64,000 bases of DNA, from contig JAKSZU010000005.1 in the NCBI GenBank assembly GCA_026018925.1, forward strand, positions 20,880,779 to 20,944,778, given 5' to 3'. Below the pieces are notes generated by a model. That model made no database searches. It saw only the letters and a program-made list of their open reading frames with translations, and was not told the origin of the DNA. Each line of letters opens with the position of its first letter. The first letter of the stretch is position 1. Made by a program: the position numbers and the translations under genes. Source of the stretch: Tupaia tana. Its lineage: Eukaryota > Chordata > Mammalia > Scandentia > Tupaiidae. Positions 56,186-64,000 of the stretch are shown here, piece after piece.

Positions 56186-56438
56186 TATTCCTTAATTTCC
56201 TCCCCCCCCCCCCCACCCCAGAGGGTACGTGTGCTCACCAGAGAACAGAAAGAAAAAGAGAAGAAAAGCACCCCAGGATGGAACATGGTCACACCACAAT
56301 CCCTTCTCCATTTCTGTACCTTATTGGGGTTTTAGGCACACACGTACATGCACTCAGCGTCGTTATGTTCAGGACTCCAGCCATGCAGTCAACCATGTGG
56401 GATCCAGCTGCCTTAACCACCAGGCCACAGCTGGCTCT
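56186..56438 (-). mobile_element. SINE-A-like copy with a C-run
   Basis: A run of about 14 C at 56202-56215 precedes AGAGGGTACGTGTGCTCACC. The body GGAACATGGTCACACCAC and the reversed head ending GGCCACAGCTGGCTC follow. Confidence 0.72.
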
Positions 56439-56480
56439 TATCTGGTGGCCTGGTGGTTAAGACAGCTGGATCCCACATGG
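56393..56480. repeat. Palindrome formed by two SINE heads
   Basis: Arms 56393-56428 and 56445-56480 are reverse complements at 35 of 36 positions, around a 16-base spacer. Confidence 0.95.
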
Positions 56481-56670
56481 CCAGCTGCATTGTACAAGTT
56501 TTAGACACTGAAGCATGAAAAGCAAGGCAGGCACATGTGCATGCATGCAATTGCTGGTGGCATGACCGTCCCCCATGGGTAGTGTTTTCTCACTTTTTCT
56601 CTTCCCCTCTCTCTCTCTGTCTTTATCCAACAATCACATGCCCCCTCTGGCAAAAACAAACAAACAAAAA
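56439..56670 (+). mobile_element. SINE-A-like copy, head-to-head with the previous one
   Basis: Head ATCTGGTGGCCTGGTGGTTA, GACAGCTGGATCCCACATGG, tail CCAACAATCACATGCCCCC and (AAAC)n. Confidence 0.72.
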
Positions 56671-56671
56671 C

Positions 56672-56915
56672 CGTGGTGTGGTTGTTAAGACAGATTCCAC
56701 ATGGCTGACTTAGTGATTTGAGTCCCAGACCCCAGCAGTTGGAAAAATCATGCCAGGCACCAAGAGCGTGCATGCCCCAAATCCTGACATGGGGGAGAAT
56801 GAGGAAGAGGAACTGCAGCATGACCTTCCTACAGGGGTAGTTACTCACTTCTTGCTCTCTCTATCCTAGGCACGTACACATACTCCCTATCCTGGGTAAG
56901 TACACATACTCTCAG
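56672..56915 (+). mobile_element. SINE-A-like copy, 5' shortened
   Basis: CGTGGTGTGGTTGTTAAGAC, GTGATTTGAGTCCCAGACCC, GGGAGAATGAGGAAGAGG, ending with a near-duplicated CCTATCCTGGGTAAGTACAC tail. Confidence 0.68.
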
Positions 56916-57862
56916 AATTTTTGTACAGCTCTAAAATGTATTTGCATTTTAAGCTAAGTGTTATTTTATAAAAGAATCAAAAAGTTTTTAAAATTCAAAA
57001 AAATTCATAAAATAGAAAATTTACATTAAGTAAAAATTAATTTTTTACTGAAGAAAAAAATTAAGTAAATTCAGTTTAGCCTAAAAATACAGTATTTACA
57101 AAAATTATTGTAGTGTACAGTAGTGTCCTAGATCTTCGTATTCACTAACTCTCACTCACTGATTCACACAGAGCACCTTCCAGTCCTACGAGCATCACTC
57201 GTGGTAAGTGTCCTCAATAGGCATACTGGTTTTTATCTTTTATATCATATATTTATTGTACTTTTCTATGTTTAAATATGTTCAGATACATGAACACTTA
57301 GCATCGCGTTGCAATTGCCTACAATATTTAGAACAATAATGTTCTGTACAGGGTTGTAGCCTCAGAGCAATAGGCTGTACCTTCCAGCTTAGGTATGTCT
57401 TAGGGCTCGGGATCTAGGTTTGTGTAAGAACGCTAGGATGTTCGCGCTACGAGAAAATCACCTAACAACACATTTCTCAGAATGTATCCTTGTACTAAGC
57501 GATGCATGATTATTCTTGTTTTGTCATTAAGTATGCACTTTTTACTATTCCTTTTTAAAATGTTTCTCTTGTAATTTATCACTTTTTAATAGCAAGTATA
57601 ATAATTATCCATAGATTTTTTTCAATAAAATAAATGGCACAAAATCTCGAACTTTCTTAATCTCCTTTAATAACATGCAATGTGCCCAACTCCAATGTAT
57701 CATGAAATCCTATTGATTCTACTTTTCGAATATATGTAAAAATCTACTACTATTTATCTCCTGTATAAGTCAAATGGCCTCCCGAAGACTGCACTGATCT
57801 TCCTTTTACTTTTCTTTACTCTCTAATTCTGTGATCCAGGGACCTGAATAGTGCTTTCCAAA
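56916..57862. other. Unique AT-rich sequence
   Basis: No gene or repeat recognised with confidence. The blocks at 57100-57500 (GTGTACAGTAGTGTCCTAG, AGAAAATCACCTAACAACAC) look like an old repeat that I cannot name. Confidence 0.4.
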
Positions 57863-57874
57863 CATTAAGCCCAG

Positions 57875-58130
57875 GGACCAGCAGTGGCTATGTAGCTAGA
57901 CTCCCATGTAGTCAGCCACGGTTTGAGTTCTGGACCCGGTGACTTAAATTCATGCCGGGTGCATGTGCATGCGTGCCCAAGATCCTGAGAGAATGGAGGA
58001 GGAGGGATTGTGGCGTGGCCATCTACCCTGAGGGTTGATTTCTTGCTTTCTGTCTCTCTCTGTCTTTCTGGCGAGTGCACACGCCCTATAGTGAAAAAAC
58101 CTCTCGAAACAAAGCAAAACAAAACAAATA
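57875..58130 (+). mobile_element. SINE-A copy lacking its A box, TSD
   Basis: The head reads GGACCAGCAGTGGCTATG; the ten bases that hold the A box in other copies are missing. GGTTTGAGTTCTGG, TTGTGGCGTGGCCATC and TATAGTGAAAAAACCTCTCG are intact. TSD CATTAAGCCCAG / CACTAAGCCCAG. Confidence 0.93.
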
Positions 58131-58208
58131 CACTAAGCCCAGTTGCTACTCCTCTGCTCAAAGCCATTTAATTACTCTCCATATCATTCAGAATAAAATC
58201 CAAATATC

Positions 58209-58370
58209 TGGACCAGCAGGTGTCATGGAGGTTAAGGTGCTGGATCCCCATAGCTGGCTTCAGGGTCCAAGTTCCGGACCTGGGGATTTGAGATTTACAC
58301 CAAGCACATGTACAGGTCTTTGTACTGGCTATTCCCCTCGTCGGTAGTAACTGTCCCCTCTATGTCCAGA
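58209..58370 (+). mobile_element. SINE-A-like 5' fragment
   Basis: GGACCAGCAGGTGTCATGG, GTGCTGGATCCCCATAGC, AAGTTCCGGACCTGGGG. The 3' half is missing or unrecognisable after 58300. Confidence 0.65.
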
Positions 58371-58980
58371 TGGCTAAATCCCTTACTTCATGTACGTCTG
58401 TTGAAACATTACCTTCTCAAAGTAACCAGTTCTAACCCCCCTATTTAAGATTTCAACCTCTACCCTTATTTACCTTCACTCCCTTTACCTTGATAGGTTG
58501 TTTTCTGGAACACATCACCACTTAACATATCAACACATTACATTTTATAAATCCATTATGTTCATTATTGACTGTCTGCTTTCACATGCTAAACAAACCT
58601 CAGCAGGGCTGCATCCCTGGTCTGTTTATACGCAGATGTTTCCTAAAGCACATTTAATAGTAAGCAGCATATAGTAAAGATTTGAGACAGTTTTTAAAGA
58701 TTGAATGAAATTCATCATAATCCCAATGCCACTGATACCTCCTATTTCAACATGGTGGGCTTCATGTTTCACTCTCCACTTGCCCAAACTTAAACACGCG
58801 TTTTTCTAGCCTGCGCCAAACCTTGGACTATTGGTATCACAAAATCACTGGTTCTAGCATCAGGATCAATAACACATTGCAGTGTCTCTTTAGAAATAGA
58901 CTAACATTGTAGGCATTAGAACTTAAAAGGAAGAAACATTTAACATTTAGCAGACAAAAAAAAATGTAAATTTCCTTGTT
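58371..58980. other. Unique spacer
   Basis: No gene or repeat recognised. Confidence 0.4.
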
Positions 58981-59000
58981 AAAAATGTATCTGATACAGG

Positions 59001-59254
59001 GGGACCAGCAGTTAGTGTAATGGCTATGTCGCTGGACTCCCACGTAGTCGACCGCTGTTCACGTCCCAGACCCGGTGGCATAAAACTCACGCTGGGCGTG
59101 TGTGCATGCGTGCCCAAGATCCCCAGAGGAGAATGGAGGAGAAGGGATTGCGGCATGGCCATACCCCCTGGGGGGTGATTTCTTGCTTTCTGTCTCTCTG
59201 TCTCTCTCTCTCTGTCTGGCGAGCGCACGTGCCCTATAGCAAAAACCTCTAAAA
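59001..59254 (+). mobile_element. SINE-A copy, young, B-box C variant, TSD
   Basis: GGGACCAGCAGTTAGTGTAA, TGTTCACGTCCCAGACC, CATAAAACTCACGCTGGG, tail TATAGCAAAAACCTC plus A. TSD AAAAATGTATCTG. A few bases (ATACAGG) sit between the TSD and the head. Confidence 0.94.
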
Positions 59255-59534
59255 AAAAATGTATCTGGTTCATATCATGATGGGACCTTTATGTAAAATG
59301 TGAAATTAATCTGAAATTTAAAAATGAATAAAAAAAGAACTTACAGTATTCACATTAGACATTCTAAAAAATAAACATAATATCGAAAACAATTAAAATG
59401 GTTTCAAACATAACAACTACAACATTACAATTGAAGTGAGTTAGGGGCAGTAACACAATGTGTATATTCAGGGGAGAGGGGTGGATATGGATAGGTGGGA
59501 AAAAACAAAATACCCTTTTCAGTGTAAAGCACAC

Positions 59535-59757
59535 TTCGCACAACCACCAGCATCATGACCACAATCGCCGTCACCATCGCCACCATGACCATTATCATTA
59601 TCACCATTATGACCGCTCTCACCAGCACCATCACAGCCATCATCACCTTCACCACCATGAGCAACATCACCACTACGACCACTATCACCACCACCACGAA
59701 GACCGCCATCACCACCACTGTCATTGCCACCTCAATCACTATGACCACCACATGCAT
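59535..59757 (+). repeat. Degenerate CAY trinucleotide repeat
   Basis: About 220 bases of CAC/CAT/GAC/ATC-type triplets (ACCATCGCCACCATGACC style). The three frames read His-, Thr/Ile- or Pro/Ser-rich and the reverse strand Val/Met-rich, so the long frames here are products of the repeat and not genes. Confidence 0.9.
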
Positions 59758-59911
59758 TTATTCAGACTCATCCCAGCACTATTTCTAAGAAGGGAGGAAT
59801 CGAAATTGCTATTATGTAGCAAAATATTAATCCATGAGTCCCTTAACATACATGATAAAATTCACAGTTCTGTTTGCCTTGAATCACCATAGATACTTGA
59901 AATATTTTATT

Positions 59912-59965
59912 AAGACAGCATAAATAAATAAGAAAATGTGAAGAAAAAAAAAAAAAAAGACAGCA
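59912..59965 (+). repeat. Tiny A-tailed insertion between direct repeats
   Basis: AAGACAGCA occurs on both sides of about 36 bases that end in a run of A. It looks like a minute retroposed or slippage product. Confidence 0.45.
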
Positions 59966-60394
59966 ACTGAAAGCTAATGGTGAGCAATAGCTTGTACTGA
60001 GACCTCCCACTGAAGTCAGATTGTGCTTTCAGTCTGAAAGCTTTTGCTTATGATATGAGGGCATGAAGAAGGAATTTTACTATATGATCTGTGATAATAA
60101 ACTACTGCAGGGGTTATCAAATAAAATGTTTTTATTTATTTAAAAACAAGTATTGAATACGTACCATGGGTTTGGTGTAGATGGCAAATGGCACAATAAT
60201 TCACAGGAAAGAATAACCCCGACTATATAGAGCAAAACATGTTTCATAAAATCCTAAACCAGGCTTTCAAGACAAAAAAAAAATATGTGAGTTAAGAGGA
60301 CAGATTATTATGGAGAAAATAGTTTTCAAAGCCAGTTAGGACCTAATATTTGTGGAGTTCAAGGTAAGAATTTAGACAGAGAGCCACATGCCTA
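59966..60394. other. Unique AT-rich spacer
   Basis: No gene or repeat recognised. Confidence 0.4.
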
Positions 60395-60619
60395 TTTGTT
60401 TTTAAAATTGTTGTGTATTTCTTCCATGAGTGAGAGACAGAGAGACAGCCCCCCTAATAGAGTTTTGATGAGGGAATCTACCTCCAGCTCCAGCCAGCCC
60501 CAGATCATGACACACACATGCCAGAATACTCAAGGAGATCTCCAGATGTAAAATGGAGCCTTCTAATGTGGGCCAGCCATACAGAGCATCACATGTTACT
60601 GCCACACTGTCATCTGTCC
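60395..60619 (-). mobile_element. SINE-B copy, old
   Basis: Plus strand: TTCTTCCATGAGTGAGAGAC, CCAGCCCCAGATCATGAC, CAAGGAGATCTCCAGATG, then a reversed head ending CATCTGTCC. Confidence 0.65.
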
Positions 60620-60654
60620 TACAAATGCCTGAGGTTTTAAAAATTCTAAGCCAA

Positions 60655-60750
60655 GGGGCCAGCAGGCAGTGTGGTGGTTAAGGCACTAGACTCCCACATG
60701 GCTGACTGTGGTTTGAGTCCTAGAATTGATGGCTGCCTTTCTCACTTTCC

Positions 60751-60784
<34 letters not shown>

Positions 60785-60845
60785 GGTGGGTGTACAAACC
60801 CTGTCACCACTACAAAATAATAATAATGATAACTGGAATTAAATT
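60655..60845 (+). mobile_element. Body-less SINE with a SINE-A-type tail
   Basis: GGGGCCAGCAGGCAGTGTGG, GTGGTTTGAGTCCTAG, short TTTCTCACTTTCCC and (TC)n, then GGTGGGTGTACAAACCCTG, a SINE-A-like tail, and (AAT)n. It links SINE-A to the SINE-S copies. Flanks share AAAAATTCTA. Confidence 0.8.
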
Positions 60846-61614
60846 TAAAAAATTCTATATCAAGCTAACACATTAGAACATATGATCTGTCTTTCTTCCC
60901 TGATAAATAACTTTATAATAACAACTTGGAGTCTGGGTTTAAATTCAGCATTATCTAGCTCCTCAAAAGTCTGAGCTAAAACATGGGAGTAGTTATTGCC
61001 CTTCTCTAATCTCCCTGCATAGCCCTACCCTGATAGTGTTCTCTTCCTTGCACTTCTGGACACATCAGCCTAAACATCTAAATTCAATCCACACTGTACC
61101 CCAACAAAGTTCACCTTTCAGTTATGTCTCAAGTGTAAGAGTTTGAATACCAGCCACACAGCCTGCCCTCAGGAACTATGGACATAGAGGCCAGCAGGTG
61201 CCAAATGCTCTCAGGTCCTAAATAACCTTGGTCAGCAGGAGTGTTCAGTTTCCAAAAGGAACCCCCAGGGACCCTGACACCTCCCTGACCTGTGGAGAGA
61301 TGATGGCCAGAGGAGGGTCAGAGAAGAGAGCTTTCTGAAACTCAGGGCCTAGGGCAAGACTCCCTTGCCTGGGTCTAAAGGTGATACTAGTCCAAATTTA
61401 GAATCAGTCAGAGCTATCTCAAAATAAAGGATAAAGTGGGAAATCACTGAGCAAGTCATTTCTGATGTCACTTTGAGCTCAGAATAAAGAAGTGATACCT
61501 CTCCTGTTAAAAGTTCTGTCGGTCCATCTTTGTTATATTATATGGGGTAATTTTTCTCCATTTTTTTACCTTAAAATAATTTAAAAACTAAGACTCATAT
61601 TAAAAATAAATATT
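60846..61614. other. Unique sequence, slightly GC-richer at 61.1-61.4 kb
   Basis: No gene or repeat recognised. Confidence 0.42.
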
Positions 61615-61880
61615 GGGACCAGCACGTGGTGTAGTGGCTAAGGTACTGGACTCCCACATGGTCAACTGTGGTTCTAGTACTGGATCCCATGGCTTGAAAC
61701 ACACCAGGCAAACATGTGCATGCATGCCCAAAATCCCAAGAGGAGACTGGAGGAGAAAGGGTTGTGGTGTGGCCATCCCCTGTGACAGGTTGATTTCTCA
61801 CTTTCCCTATCTTTCTCTCTGTCTTTCTCTGGTGAGTGCATGCACCCTGTGGCAAAACAGGAAAAAAAAAAAAAAAAAAA
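61615..61880 (+). mobile_element. SINE-A copy, older head type
   Basis: GGGACCAGCACGTGGTGTAGT, GTGGTTCTAGTACTGGATCC, CCAAGAGGAGACTGGAGGAG, tail CATGCACCCTGTGGCAAAAC and about 20 A. Confidence 0.86.
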
Positions 61881-61949
61881 GGAAGGAGATGATGTCAAAG
61901 AGGAAGCTCTCAGTAGCAGACCATCCACATCATTTGTGAGGAAGATAAT

Positions 61950-62809
61950 TATTCTTTTAATCGGTTATTATTAGCAGAAGAAACAATAGTCAATGCCATA
62001 GACATCTCTACTGGTTCAATTTATGCTACGATGACTGAAAAATTATAATTGAGCAAACTTTCTGCTAAATGAGTCCCAAAACTGCTGTGCATAGATCAAC
62101 TGCAGACACAAGCAGAGGTTTCAGCAAAACATGTAAGCTAGTGGGACAAAGATCCTGAAGCGTGTTTTCAAAGAATTGCAGTAGGAGATGGTACATGGCC
62201 AGTACAATCCTGAAGACAAAAGCACAAACAGAGCATGGTTACCAAGAAGTGGAAATGGTCCAGTCAAAACAAAAAGTCAGTCAAGGTCAAGGCAGCAGTG
62301 TTTTAGATGCTCAATGCATTTTGCTTGTTGACTTTCTGGAGGGCCAAAAATGATAACATCTGGTTCTTGTGAGGGTGTTTTGAGAAAGTTAGCCAAAGCT
62401 TTAGCAGAAAACACCCATGAAAGCTTCACCAGCGAGCTCTTCACTGTGACAATGCTCCTACTCAGTGCCCTCATGAAGCAAAGGCAATTTTTCAAGAGTG
62501 TCAGTGGGAAACCATAAGGCATCTACCGTAGAGTCCTGATTTGGTACATTCTGACTTCTTCCGATTTCCAAATCTCAAAAATCTTTAAACGACATCTATT
62601 TTTTTTTTTTTTTCAGTTAATAATGTGAAAAAGAGGGCATTGACATAGTTAAATCCTCGGAACCCTTAGCTCTTTAGGAATGGACTAACCAGCTGGCAAC
62701 CTTATTTACAAAAGTGCCTTGTGCTTGGAGTTCATTGAAAAATAATGTTTATTTTTATTGTTATCTTCTGATTCCATTTTTCATAAATTTTTTGAAGTCC
62801 CCTTGTATA
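61950..62809 (+). pseudogene. Broken mariner transposase with its 3' terminal repeat
   Basis: Tc1/mariner transposases cut and paste DNA at TA sites using a D,D34D active site. In order and across several frames I see AIDISTGSIYATMTEKL, VPKLL, GDGTW (first D, codon 62187, where relatives read GDETW), CILLVDFLEGQK, DNAPTQCPHEAKAIFQEC (second D, codon 62448) and SPDLVHSDFF (third D, codon 62553). The second and third D are in one frame with exactly 34 residues between them, but a stop lies between. Other stops and shifts follow. The 3' end has CATAAATTTTTTGAAGTCCC then TA. The 5' end is missing. It is inactive. Confidence 0.93.
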
Positions 62810-63250
62810 TATTTATTTTTAAATATAATTGCAGAAAGGACAGTATATAGACAGGTGGTTTCTGAACTGTATTGGTAAAAATGACATCACGGAAACAAGG
62901 GAAGTAACAGCAGATGAGTGAAGTAGAATCTCTACAGGGTATCTTTCCATGAAGGAGCGTTAGCTGATAAATCACAGGCTTGTGGGCTGTTTTTAATGAG
63001 CTAATGTACCACATGGTTCAAGTTTGTTTGTGTAGCTGATGATGTATTCCTAGTACACTATTTTTTATATGTGTTTGGAGGTCTTGCTTGATCTGGTCCT
63101 TAGACTTGAAGTATAGGTGGACAATATTTCATCTAAGAAAGACAATTTTTTCCTCATGAACTTGATATGATTTCCCTATGAGTTTTCTAAAAAGATATTA
63201 TCTTGTAACCTGACAGGTAGTTAGACATAGAGTTTATCTTCAAATACATT
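62810..63250. other. Unique spacer
   Basis: No gene or repeat recognised. Confidence 0.4.
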
Positions 63251-63269
63251 CACATCTTTTCTTTGTCTT

Positions 63270-63531
63270 TTTTTTTTTTTTTTTTTTTTCTTTTGGAGAG
63301 GTTTTTGCTATAAGGCGTGTGCGCTCGCCAGACAGAGAGAGACAGAAAGCGAGAAATCACCCCCTGGGGGGATGGCCACGCTGCAATCCCTTCTCCTCCA
63401 TTCTCCTCTCGGGATCTTGGGCACGCAGGCACAAGCGCCCGGCGTGAGTTTAAGCCACCGGGTCCAGGACTCGAACCACAGTCGACTATGTGGGAGTCCA
63501 GCGACATAGCCATTACACTAACTGCTGGTCC
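63270..63531 (-). mobile_element. SINE-A copy, young, long TSD
   Basis: Poly(T), GGTTTTTGCTATAAGGCGTG, AAAGCGAGAAATCACCCCC, CGGGATCTTGGGCACGCAGG, reversed head ending CTAACTGCTGGTCC. TSD CACATCTTTTCTTTGTCTT before and an 18-bp near match after (63532-63549). Confidence 0.96.
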
Positions 63532-63549
63532 CACATTTTTCTTTGTCTT

Positions 63550-64000
63550 GAGAGTCTCTGAAACACAATTTAACCTATTTGGCAAATTTGACTGTAATGA
63601 TGTTCCTTCTTATTTAATCACAAGGGAAATACAAGCAGATGGTTCCAAAGGATTGGTTCTTTAGATTATGTGATCTTCGGGCTTTATTTTCCTCTTAAAG
63701 GCAGACCTTACAGATGGAATCTCTGTGGTAGTGTTTCCTGTAAGTCAGCTGATTAGCTATAAGTCAGTTCAAGTACTTACATAATGCCTCACTGATGATT
63801 CATTGAAATTTGCATCAATGTCACTTTAAGTTCTTTATTCCACTTTTTCCTCTTATTAATCCATTACATACTTTGTCATCTTCCCCCTATGGAATCTAAA
63901 AATCCAGTTAGATTTTAGCATATGCTAATTTCATTCCAACAGAAAAATATGACTTCTACAGTGAAGAATACTACCTGCACTAGTCATGTCCTGTTTTTAA
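63550..64000. other. Unique AT-rich sequence to the window end
   Basis: No gene or repeat recognised. Confidence 0.42.

Noticed and set aside
59425-59892. His-rich, Thr-rich and Val-rich open frames
   Set aside because: Produced by the CAY triplet repeat; open on both strands at once, as expected for a triplet repeat.
1-64000. CRISPR array, prophage, operon or other prokaryotic system
   Set aside because: The content is mammalian retroposons throughout. The regular recurrence of similar 250-bp units is dispersed SINEs with TSDs on both strands, not a spacer array.

Overview
This is AT-rich nuclear DNA from a placental mammal. It has no protein-coding gene or classical RNA gene that I can support. 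Three observations place it. The window is full of L1-type retroposons with poly(A) tails and target-site duplications (TSDs). It holds MLT1/MaLR LTRs, Tigger1-like and mariner DNA-transposon relics, all known from eutherian genomes. It also carries a processed copy of the ribosomal protein L21 mRNA. I see no Alu/B1 (7SL) element and none of the carnivore, ruminant, horse, rabbit, rodent or vespertilionid-bat SINEs that I know. The dominant SINE is a tRNA-derived family whose species I cannot name; a dermopteran, an afrothere or another lineage without 7SL SINEs would fit.

The main component is about 68 SINE copies, roughly one per kilobase and about a quarter of the window. I use working names. 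SINE-A is about 250 bp. It has a tRNA-like head with an A box (TAGCGTAATGG) and a B box (GGTTCGAGTCC), a CpG-rich body, a (TCTCTG)n stretch, a tail ending in CCTATAGCAAAAACCTCTCC, and poly(A). Copies range from near-pristine (14942, 35529, 40690) to badly decayed. SINE-S copies have the same head with the body deleted. SINE-B is a separate, older tRNA-like family whose 3' end resembles AAAGAAATAAACTT.

Layout: 0-8.5 kb is decayed SINEs with one young SINE-A at 2.7 kb. An RPL21 processed pseudogene lies at 8.5-9.1 kb. 9.3-18.2 kb is SINE-rich with an MLT1 relic at 11.5 kb. 18.25-23.1 kb is free of SINEs and holds a retroposed mRNA end of unknown origin and a candidate conserved non-coding block near 20.7-21.2 kb. 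23-28.6 kb is a dense SINE cluster with an L1 3' end. 30.6-32.4 kb is an MLT1-type MaLR with both LTRs. 32.4-36.2 kb is one decayed L1 split by an LTR and several SINEs. 45.3-45.8 kb is a second candidate conserved block. 49.0-52.4 kb is a nested complex of MaLR, Tigger1-like element, L1 and a local duplication. 56.1-56.9 kb is a SINE pile-up with a strong palindrome. 59.5-59.8 kb is a degenerate CAY trinucleotide repeat. 61.9-62.8 kb is a broken mariner transposase gene whose ends match short mariner-derived MITEs elsewhere in the window.

Many open reading frames in such DNA are SINEs, poly(A) or microsatellites read through, and I do not annotate them as genes. Family names for interspersed repeats come from memory of consensus sequences, not from a database search. 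Boundaries of decayed copies are good to about 10-20 bases; boundaries with TSDs are close to exact.
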